Of a stretch of DNA of 6,152 bases, positions 1 through 5,266 are shown one piece after another. Location of the stretch: the NCBI GenBank assembly GCA_026394835.1, contig JAPLZW010000052.1:1-6152 (forward strand), in the 5' to 3' direction. Source of the stretch: Candidatus Wolfebacteria bacterium. Lineage in GTDB: Bacteria > Patescibacteriota > Minisyncoccia > UBA6257 > UBA9933. Numbering within the stretch: the stretch's first letter is position 1; every line of letters starts with the position of its first letter. A program made the position numbers and the translations under genes. Under the pieces are notes generated by a model. The model searched no databases, had not been told where the DNA came from, and saw only the letters and a list, made by a program, of their open reading frames with translations.

Positions 1-745
1 AATCACATTTTTCCATATCCGCCATCTTTTTTAAGTAAGATACCAAAACCCGTAATTGGGATTTGGAATTTGTGATTTGTGATTTAAACACTGGTCCATG
101 CGGAATATAAAGGAATTTCCCCCTGCGCGCGGAAATCTTTTCAACTAATGTTACACCGACTAATCTTAATTCTTTATTCTTACATCCTAATTCTTCATTA
201 TATATTCCCAGCCTCCATATTCTCTTTCCCATCGATCTATCAAATTCTCCCCAATTCCATGACTGTAGAAATGTTTTTGGCGCAACTTCTTCCAAGAATT
301 TCTCCCATTCTTTCTTATCATCAATCTCTCTGATAGCCACTTCTTCGTTAAGCTCATCATCAGAAGCTCGTGACTCGCAAAATTTGCGGACGAAATTAGC
401 CACTCTTTCCGCGTCTTTTTCCTTGATATTCGGCCCGGTCGGCAAACAAACGGTTTTTAAAACCGCGTCTTCGGCTTGGGGACAAGAACGTATTTTATAA
501 CGCAGTTTTTCCAAATCAGTGCCTGCGGGCCCGATTACTTTTCTCGCCGGCCAATTTTCCAAATAAATTCCCTCTTCCCTCCTGCCCAAACCGATCAAAT
601 CATAAGCCATATGGATATTTTTGAATCGTACGGGAAAATATAAATAAACAGATTTTGTTCCCGGGACAGCTTCCGCGAAGTTCAGCGCGTTTCCACAAGT
701 GGAAGCGAGAATTTTTTCATAAATTTTTGAAAGATTAACGCGGTG
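1..745 (-). CDS. Aminotransferase C-terminal segment fused in frame to a FemAB-like peptidoglycan-bridge enzyme (partial, runs off left edge)
   Basis: This minus-strand frame is open from upstream of 745 to base 1 with no stop. Its first part (about 745 to 350) reads like the C-terminus of a DegT/DnrJ/EryC1/StrS aminotransferase: an HRVNLSKIYEKIL stretch resembling the family 'HR..ia..Y' helix, then GPAGTDLEKLRYKI, SCPQAE, LPTGPNI and KDAERVANFV. From about 340 it reads like the N-terminus of a FemAB/FemX protein: IREIDDKKEWEKFL, TFLQSWNWGEF, a GKRIWRLGIY strand, LVGVTLVEK and RGKFLYIPHGPVF. FemAB enzymes use aminoacyl-tRNA to add residues to the peptidoglycan stem peptide at the inner membrane face. 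No stop separates the two domains. Candidate internal starts are ATG at 610 and GTG at 340, so FemAB could be translated separately. The upstream aminotransferase half lies in another frame (682 to 1482). Family assignment is strong; the start is uncertain and the real 3' end is outside the window. Confidence 0.72.
59..85. repeat. 7-bp-period low-complexity tract in the FemAB-like domain, second site
   Basis: The plus strand reads GGATTT, GGAATTT, GTGATTT, GTGATTT. It encodes about KSQITNSKSQ directly after the conserved IPHGPVF motif. Like the tract at 161 to 195 it has a period near 7 and falls between conserved segments. Confidence 0.5.
161..195. repeat. 7-bp-period low-complexity tract in the FemAB-like domain
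   Basis: The plus strand reads TAATCTT, AATTCTT, TATTCTT, ACATCCT, AATTCTT. It encodes the Glu/Lys/Asn-rich stretch around NEELGCKNKELRL, between the strands RIWRLGIY and LVGVTLVEK, where a short hairpin turn is normal in the family. It looks like a loop expansion. Confidence 0.5.
672..707. repeat. Hairpin-forming element at the aminotransferase frame break
   Basis: TTCCAC-AA-GTGGAA (691 to 704) is a perfect 6-bp inverted repeat. It extends with CGC (686 to 688) and GCG (705 to 707) across a two-base bulge. The adjacent TTCCGCGAAG (671 to 680) is also partly self-complementary. The element contains the TGA (682 to 684) that ends the aminotransferase frame. In the C-terminal frame it encodes roughly ASTCGNALNFAEA, which does not look like conserved family sequence and may be an insertion. 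Confidence 0.45.
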
Positions 746-1482
746 TTGGCGAGAAGAACGGGATGGAACAGCTGTTGGAAAATCCAATAGCGCGCCGGGT
801 ATGCCGATGAATCGTAGAATTTCTTCAAATTGGCGGCGATTTCTTTATTATTCGTCACCGCGGCTCCGGCAAAAACAGCGGAAATTATCTTGAACCTGCC
901 GAAGCTGAAAAATGCCGCATCTCCAAAAGTGCCCACCTTCGCTGAAGCTACGGCGGGCAAGCCTAATTTTTTGCCATTGAATTCCGCGCCCAAAGAATGC
1001 GCCACATCTTCAATCACTTTCAGGTTATGCTTTTTTGCGATTGCCAAAAGTTCGTCAAGTTTCGCGGGAAATCCGAATGTATGCTGGATAATCAAAACCT
1101 TACTTCTTTGGGTAATCTTTTTTTCCAAATCTTCCGGAGACATATTATAGCCATCTGATTCAATATCCACGTAAACCGGGTTCGCGCCCACCCATAAAAT
1201 CGGATTCACGGCCGCGGTGCAGTTAAAAGCCTGGACCAAAACATCATCGCCTTCTTTTAAATTGCAAGATTGCAAGATTGCATATAGAGAGGTGCGTCCC
1301 GAATCAAAAGCAAAAGCGTGCTTTACGCCAAGGTATTTCTTGAATTCCTCGCTGAATTTTTCCGGATTATTGCCGTAAACCCATTTCCATGGCTGAAATA
1401 ACAGCTTAAAAGCCAGCCAAACATCATCCCATTGGGCATTTGGCGAGATATAAACGAAAAGAGGTTTTTTGAATAGTTTCAT
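682..1482 (-). CDS. DegT/DnrJ/EryC1/StrS-family PLP aminotransferase, N-terminal two-thirds (frame broken before its C-terminus)
   Basis: This is a pyridoxal-phosphate sugar-aminotransferase-fold protein (fold type I), of a subgroup often found with cell-envelope genes; its substrate cannot be told. Visible motifs are SGRTSL (residues 61 to 66, cofactor phosphate site), FNCTA (86 to 90), HTFG (134 to 137), IEDVAHSLGA (157 to 166, Asp159 expected to contact the PLP pyridine nitrogen) and FSFGRFKIIS (192 to 201, Lys198 the likely Schiff-base lysine). YWIFQQLFHPVLL (232 to 244) resembles the hydrophobic segment of membrane-associated relatives. At 266 residues it is much shorter than the usual 370 to 440, and the C-terminal motifs are found in a different frame downstream. 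The last residues (about 245 to 266) are probably an out-of-frame tail. It ends in TGA, whereas the other complete genes here end in TAA. A nine-residue insertion (about 173 to 181) comes from a repeat. Activity is doubtful. The start is the first ATG after a 39-base gap behind the Mur ligase. Confidence 0.82.
   Translation of the reverse strand: MKLFKKPLFVYISPNAQWDDVWLAFKLLFQPWKWVYGNNPEKFSEEFKKYLGVKHAFAFDSGRTSLYAILQSCNLKEGDDVLVQAFNCTAAVNPILWVGANPVYVDIESDGYNMSPEDLEKKITQRSKVLIIQHTFGFPAKLDELLAIAKKHNLKVIEDVAHSLGAEFNGKKLGLPAVASAKVGTFGDAAFFSFGRFKIISAVFAGAAVTNNKEIAANLKKFYDSSAYPARYWIFQQLFHPVLLANTALIFQKFMKKFSLPLVETR
936..962. repeat. 27-bp hairpin-prone repeat element inserted in frame in the aminotransferase gene
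   Basis: The segment runs from CCTTCGCTGAAG to CTACGGCGGGCAAGC on the plus strand. With its left flank, GCCCACC (931 to 937) can pair with GGCGGGC (952 to 958) with one mismatch. It encodes the extra residues LGLPAVASA between GKK and KVGTFGDAAFFSFG, where family members usually run directly from 'GKK' into 'VGTFGD'. Twenty-seven bases is nine codons, so the frame is kept. I recall this sequence as a widespread element in candidate-phylum genomes; a genome-wide count would confirm it. Confidence 0.55.
1261..1282. repeat. 8-bp tandem repeat (ATTGCAAG, 2.75 copies) in the aminotransferase gene
   Basis: The plus strand has ATTGCAAG twice and then ATTGCA. It encodes the stretch around AILQSCNL (residues 68 to 75), just after the SGRTSL cofactor-phosphate motif. 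This is a microsatellite-like tract that could slip, although no frame change is visible here. Confidence 0.6.
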
Positions 1483-1499
1483 AGACGCTGATTTATGCG

Positions 1500-1519
1500 C
1501 CTGCCTGCCGGCAGGCAGG
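1500..1519. repeat. Perfect 20-bp palindrome between the MurF-like and aminotransferase genes
   Basis: CCTGCCTGCC is followed at once by its reverse complement GGCAGGCAGG, giving a GC-rich palindrome with no loop in the 39-base gap. The arms also contain tandem CCTG units. No T run follows on either strand, so it is not a standard factor-independent terminator. It resembles short palindromic repeats that I recall as scattered through Parcubacteria-type genomes; that is recollection and was not checked. Confidence 0.7.
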
Positions 1520-1521
1520 GA

Positions 1522-2907
1522 TTAAAGCGGATTAATACTGATTATACCTTGCGACAACCTGCCCTCCAGAAGAATTACCGTATCGGAATTCAGCTTGTCT
1601 TTTAATAATTCTTTCACCTTCCCCGAATTATTTTCAAGAATAGCTTTGCTTCCCGCCTCATTTTTTATTTCAGTGAAATAATCTCGGGTAGTAATAATCG
1701 CCAGATCGCAAACCTCTTTTATTTTTTTGCCGATTTTTCTGTGGATTTCTTTGGAAGCCAGGCCGAGCTCAATCAGACAAGGCATTATGATAATTTTATA
1801 TTTCCGCGGCTGCCTCGCCAAAAAATCCAAGGCTGCCATGACGCCATCGGGATTAGCGCTATAAGTGTCATCAATTACCAAAACATTATTTTTACCGATA
1901 AAAGTTTTCATGCCTTTATCCGAAAAATCTATTCTCTTAATCGCTTCTTCAATCTCCACATCACTCATTCCCAAATACTTCGCCACCTCAATCACTCCTG
2001 CTAAATTCAATAGGTAATGCGGCGGCAAATTTTCAACATTAGCAACATTCGCGGTATTCGCATACATTCGCATATTGGCATTATGATTTCTCTCTCTCCA
2101 TTTTTCTCCAAGTTCTCTAGTATACTTATTCTCTCCATTAAAAACCGCGAAGCCATCTTTGGGCAAATTCTCAATCAGCTCAAATTTCGCTTTTTGGGTA
2201 TTTTCAATTGAACCGAACAAAGCCATGTGTTGCTCGTCAATTCCGGTCAAAATTCCGATCTGGGGCTTTACGATTCCGCAAATCCTTTTTATTTCACCCA
2301 TTTTATAAGCGCCCATTTCCACCACAAAAATTTCCGCGGTTTCCGGCAATCCTGCCAGAACAAATTTAGCAATACCGATTTCGGTATTCTGGTTAGCCGG
2401 CGTTTTCGCCACTCTGAATTTACGGGATAAAATCTGCGCCAGAAATTCTTTGGTTGAAGATTTGCCAAAACTGCCGGTGATGCCCACAACCGTCAGATTT
2501 TTCATCTTGGCGATTTTCCGGGCTGCGCGGAAATAAATAATCTTTTTCGTAAAAACAGTGGGGATTTTAAAGAGAAAAACTGCCAAAAAAACCAATGTTG
2601 GAGAAAACAGATAGATAACGAGATAGAACGGAAGGGTTAAATCATAAGGGACCGGCAAAGCCAGAACCACGGCTACTGCGAAGACAACAGCGAAAATCAG
2701 AATCGCCTTTGCGGTCCACTTCGGCTGTTTAAAACTCCGGCCTCCGCCAAAAATCCAAAATTTCAGAAGCTTTTTGGAATCTCCATATTCCGCTAAAAAT
2801 CTGTCCAAACGATATTCTTTTATTTGCCAGAGATAAACCCAAAAAAGAATCGCTTTCACGCAAAGCGCCGCAATACCTAAGATGATAATCCCAAACAAAA
2901 ATTCCAT
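1522..2907 (-). CDS. Membrane-anchored Mur ligase family protein, MurF-like
   Basis: This is an ATP-dependent amide ligase of the Mur family. MurF proper joins D-Ala-D-Ala to the UDP-MurNAc tripeptide. Residues 1 to 28, 66 to 86 and 92 to 113 are strongly hydrophobic and look like three membrane segments, where MurF normally has its UDP-MurNAc-binding domain. The central ligase domain follows: P-loop GITGSFGKSST (142 to 152), TPANQNTEIG (169 to 178), VVEMGA (195 to 200), a DEQHMALFGSIENTQKAKFE region (224 to 243) with the conserved His and candidate carbamylated Lys, and IDDTYSANPDGVMAAL (345 to 360), the MurF-type 'D.YNANP' motif. The C-terminal domain has ELG (379 to 381) and LLEGRLSQG (446 to 454). 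Residues about 277 to 292 are a low-complexity loop. The start lies one base after the hydrolase stop, so translational coupling is likely. Alternatives are a PgsB/CapB-like or other membrane Mur-ligase homologue; the NANP-type motif favours MurF. Confidence 0.85.
   Translation of the reverse strand: MEFLFGIIILGIAALCVKAILFWVYLWQIKEYRLDRFLAEYGDSKKLLKFWIFGGGRSFKQPKWTAKAILIFAVVFAVAVVLALPVPYDLTLPFYLVIYLFSPTLVFLAVFLFKIPTVFTKKIIYFRAARKIAKMKNLTVVGITGSFGKSSTKEFLAQILSRKFRVAKTPANQNTEIGIAKFVLAGLPETAEIFVVEMGAYKMGEIKRICGIVKPQIGILTGIDEQHMALFGSIENTQKAKFELIENLPKDGFAVFNGENKYTRELGEKWRERNHNANMRMYANTANVANVENLPPHYLLNLAGVIEVAKYLGMSDVEIEEAIKRIDFSDKGMKTFIGKNNVLVIDDTYSANPDGVMAALDFLARQPRKYKIIIMPCLIELGLASKEIHRKIGKKIKEVCDLAIITTRDYFTEIKNEAGSKAILENNSGKVKELLKDKLNSDTVILLEGRLSQGIISINPL
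2034..2078. repeat. Low-complexity tract of 9- to 10-bp period inside the MurF-like gene
   Basis: The plus strand reads as degenerate units: CAACATTAG, CAACATTCG, CGGTATTCG, CATACATTCG, CATATTGG. It encodes residues about 277 to 292 of the Mur ligase, an Asn/Ala/Met-rich stretch (ANMRMYANTANVANVE) with no conserved ligase motif. It is most simply a tandem expansion in a tolerated loop. Confidence 0.6.
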
Positions 2908-2908
2908 T

Positions 2909-3625
2909 TTATTGATTCATGAAGCCATAAATTATTCCCGCCAATTCTCTTGGCACTTCAAGATGCGGGCTGTGGCCAACATTTTTAAGCACTACGAGCT
3001 CACTGCCGACGATATTCATATTCATCGTGTAGGCGTCGGAAACCGGAGTCAATTTGTCTTTTTTCCCCCAAACCACCAAAGTTGGAGTTTTGATTTTATT
3101 CAAATATGAAACCAGATCTTCATTGATAACTTTTTTAAAAGTCTCGCGCATTATCTCGTTTTGTAAATAATAATAGTCCCGTTGGCGGCTCATATAATAA
3201 ACGAACTTTTTAGCAAGTTGCCACAAGGGCTTTAGAAAGGAAAAAGAAAAAACAGCATTCCCGATTTTTGAAGCGAAAGCGAATATTGAAATTTTTAATT
3301 TCGGGCGGGGCGTGATTCCTGCGGCATCGCAAAGAATCAGGCCTTTTAATTTACCGGGATGGTTGGCGGCGATTTTAATGCTTATCCGGCCGCCGAATGA
3401 ATGTCCCATTAAGTAGAACTTTCCAATATTTTCCGATTCCAATTTTTTCAAAACATAATCGGCATAATCGTCAATAGCCCAGGGTTCCTTTGGTGGGGTT
3501 GCCTCACCGAATCCGGGCAACCCGAAAACAAAGGCTTCAATTCCCCTTTCTTTAAGATACTGGCTTAACCTCTCAAAAGACTTGGCGCTGCTACCCCAGC
3601 CATGAAGAACAACTAATGGTTCCAT
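2909..3625 (-). CDS. Alpha/beta hydrolase fold protein
   Basis: A soluble alpha/beta hydrolase of 238 residues. The oxyanion-hole motif HGWG is at residues 8 to 11, the nucleophile elbow GHSFGG at 74 to 79 with Ser76, the acid is probably Asp190 in VVWGKKDKLTP, and the catalytic His is His218 in NVGHSPHLE. FGLPGFG (34 to 40) and LILCDAAG (96 to 103) are also typical. The whole triad is present, so an active esterase, lipase or amidase is expected, but the substrate cannot be inferred. The cap region (about 105 to 165) is aromatic-rich and basic, with FVYYMSRQRDYYY. The N-terminus is short: homologues often have extra strands before HGWG, but no ATG, GTG or TTG lies in frame between the malic enzyme stop and this ATG. 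It sits 39 bases after the malic enzyme and one base before the MurF-like gene, so it probably belongs with the envelope genes downstream. Confidence 0.88.
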   Translation of the reverse strand: MEPLVVLHGWGSSAKSFERLSQYLKERGIEAFVFGLPGFGEATPPKEPWAIDDYADYVLKKLESENIGKFYLMGHSFGGRISIKIAANHPGKLKGLILCDAAGITPRPKLKISIFAFASKIGNAVFSFSFLKPLWQLAKKFVYYMSRQRDYYYLQNEIMRETFKKVINEDLVSYLNKIKTPTLVVWGKKDKLTPVSDAYTMNMNIVGSELVVLKNVGHSPHLEVPRELAGIIYGFMNQ

Positions 3626-3664
3626 CCCATTATTAAAGCCCAGAAAAACGAAAGAATCAACGAA

Positions 3665-4810
3665 TTATTTTATGGCTCTCGCCACGGCCTTCACTACGCC
3701 TTTCTCAAACATTGTCGGCAGAATCTTATCCTTTCTCGGTTTTTTCACCAAACCCGCCAAGTTATGGGCGGCTTTAAGCTTCATATCGTCCGTAATTTTT
3801 CTCACCTTATTATCCAAGGCCCCGCGGAATACTCCCGGGAAAATAAGCGAATTGTTTATCTGGTTCGGAAAATCGCTTCTGCCGGTCGCGACAATCTTGG
3901 CTCCCGCTCGCATTGCCGTATCCGGCATAATTTCCGGAACCGGATTCGCCATAGCGAAGATTATGGACAAAGGAGCCATTTTTTTCACATCCTCAACGCT
4001 TAATAAATTTCCTCGTGATAAACCGATAAAAACATCCGCGCCTTTTATAGCTTCTTCCAAACCACCCGATATATTAACCCTGGTGATTGCCGCCAATTTT
4101 TTCTTGTATGGAATTAAATCCTTTCTTTTTGAAGAAATTATTCCTTTGCTATCCAAAACCAAGATATTTTTTGCGCCGGCCTTGAGCAATAATTTCGCGA
4201 CTGCCACTCCGGCGGGACCGGCGCCGCTTATCACTATTTTTATTTTCTCTATTTTTTTCTTCACAACTTTCAAGGCGTTTGTTAAAGCCGCCAAGACCAC
4301 AATCGCAGTGCCATGCTGGTCATCATGCATTACGGGAATATCCAGTTCTTTTTTCAGGCGTTCTTCGATTTCAAAACAGCGCGGCGCGGAGATGTCTTCC
4401 AGATTTATTCCGCCGAATCCCGGAGCGATAGCCTTCACGATTTCGATTATCTTTTCCGCATCCTGCGTATCCAAGACCAAAGGAACCGCATCCACTCCGC
4501 TGAATTCTTTAAAAATAACGCATTTGCCTTCCATAACCGGCAAAGCGCCAAGAGGTCCGATATTACCGAGCCCCAAGACTGCGGAGCCATCCGACACAAC
4601 CGCGACACTCCTGCCCTTCCATGTTAATTCCTTCGCGAGTTTCTTATCTTTTGCGACCAAGGAACTCACGGCTGCTACCCCGGGCGTATAAAATAAAGAC
4701 AAAGCCTCCATGTCTTTAATCGGCGCGGCGGAAGAGACTTCCAATTTTCCGCAATAATGGCGGTGCAACGCTATCGCTTTCTTTTTTATTTCTTCGGAAT
4801 TGTTTTTCAT
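3665..4810 (-). CDS. NAD(P)-dependent malic enzyme (malate dehydrogenase, oxaloacetate-decarboxylating)
   Basis: A cytosolic enzyme converting malate plus NAD(P)+ to pyruvate, CO2 and NAD(P)H. Its 381 residues match the short bacterial form without the phosphotransacetylase-like tail of MaeB. Motifs in order: LFYTPGVA (residues 39 to 46, Tyr41 the likely general acid), VVSDGSAVLGLGNIGP (71 to 86), EGK (94 to 96, Lys96 the likely general base), INLEDISAPRCFEIE (135 to 149, Glu138 and Asp139 metal ligands), MHDDQHGTAIV (161 to 171, with the metal-binding Asp), the Rossmann GAGPAGVAVA (196 to 205), LDSKG (219 to 223), FAMANPVPEI (285 to 294) and ATGRSDFPNQINNSLIFPGVFRGA (308 to 331). Cofactor preference is not certain. 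I chose ATG at 4810: the frame stays open up to 4960, but that extension overlaps the DoxX gene, has no family character and is very basic. The start is 8 bases after the DoxX stop. Its bases are otherwise like its neighbours'. Confidence 0.95.
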   Translation of the reverse strand: MKNNSEEIKKKAIALHRHYCGKLEVSSAAPIKDMEALSLFYTPGVAAVSSLVAKDKKLAKELTWKGRSVAVVSDGSAVLGLGNIGPLGALPVMEGKCVIFKEFSGVDAVPLVLDTQDAEKIIEIVKAIAPGFGGINLEDISAPRCFEIEERLKKELDIPVMHDDQHGTAIVVLAALTNALKVVKKKIEKIKIVISGAGPAGVAVAKLLLKAGAKNILVLDSKGIISSKRKDLIPYKKKLAAITRVNISGGLEEAIKGADVFIGLSRGNLLSVEDVKKMAPLSIIFAMANPVPEIMPDTAMRAGAKIVATGRSDFPNQINNSLIFPGVFRGALDNKVRKITDDMKLKAAHNLAGLVKKPRKDKILPTMFEKGVVKAVARAIK

Positions 4811-4818
4811 AAAATTGT

Positions 4819-5223
4819 TTATACGATGAACGGCCAAGCTTGGGAAATCTGAGTGCCGTAAACCATGACTATGAGCATCAAAGTCGCGCCGAAAATTCCC
4901 ATATTTTTCGCGAAATTTATAAATTCGGCTTTTCTTGCCGCGGAATCTTTTATTGTCCAAAAATCATGGATAGCGAAAGAAACTACCAGCATGAAAACGG
5001 CGATTAGAATAAGCGACCAAAAAAGAAATATCCCGCCGACAATAACGCCAAGTCCGCCAAAAAGAATCATAAAACCGCTTAAATAAACGGATAATCTCGG
5101 AAACGGCACGCCTTTTGAAGCGGTATAACTTGTCATAGCGCCGCTTTCCAGAATATGATTAACACCGCTCCAGAGAAAAAATCCTCCATAAATTAAACGC
5201 CCGGCTAGAAATATTAAATCCAT
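4819..5223 (-). CDS. DoxX family integral membrane protein
   Basis: A small hydrophobic protein of 134 residues with about four predicted membrane helices (roughly 4 to 24, 44 to 63, 66 to 86 and 106 to 124). The N-terminal LAGRLIYGGFFLWSGVNHI is typical of the DoxX family, in which the first helix carries an Arg and ends in a 'sG..hi' turn. A soluble loop (about 25 to 42) has TASKGVPFP, another family-like stretch. DoxX proteins are linked to respiratory quinone-related or redox-stress functions in some bacteria, but the function of most members is unknown, so no reaction is assigned. The gene follows the nuclease after 43 bases, with a possible promoter in that gap, and precedes the malic enzyme by 8 bases, so these two are probably co-transcribed. 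Confidence 0.85.
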   Translation of the reverse strand: MDLIFLAGRLIYGGFFLWSGVNHILESGAMTSYTASKGVPFPRLSVYLSGFMILFGGLGVIVGGIFLFWSLILIAVFMLVVSFAIHDFWTIKDSAARKAEFINFAKNMGIFGATLMLIVMVYGTQISQAWPFIV

Positions 5224-5250
5224 ATTAGTTAATATGTTTAACGATTGTTA

Positions 5251-5259
5251 ATTGTATCA
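5251..5259 (-). promoter_or_regulatory. Possible extended -10 promoter upstream of DoxX
   Basis: On the minus strand the gap between the nuclease and DoxX genes contains TGATACAAT, an extended -10 (TGn followed by TACAAT, five of six consensus positions). Transcription would begin near 5244, about 20 bases before the DoxX ATG. No recognisable -35 lies at 17 bases. The gap is very AT-rich, so this could occur by chance. Confidence 0.25.
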
Positions 5260-5266
5260 CAAAAAA

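Noticed and set aside
148..333. Small hydrophobic plus-strand frame of 61 codons
   Set aside because: It lies opposite the FemAB-like domain, and its Ile/Leu/Tyr/Ser-rich translation comes from the low-complexity tract there.
682..684. TGA at the end of the aminotransferase frame as a recoded sense codon
   Set aside because: Reading through gives a short unrelated peptide before another TGA, while family motifs continue in a different frame, and TGG serves for Trp in the neighbouring genes. A frame break explains the data better.
1500..1519. Factor-independent terminator after the MurF-like gene
   Set aside because: The stem is GC-rich, but it has no loop and no T tract on either strand.
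3672..4691. Long plus-strand open frame of 339 codons opposite the malic enzyme
   Set aside because: It is the mirror of a strongly conserved minus-strand gene, its translation shows no family motifs, and all other genes run on the minus strand.
4811..4960. N-terminal extension of the malic enzyme frame to an ATG at 4960
   Set aside because: It overlaps the DoxX gene in another frame, is very basic and unlike the family, and the ATG at 4810 gives the standard malic enzyme N-terminus 8 bases after the DoxX stop.
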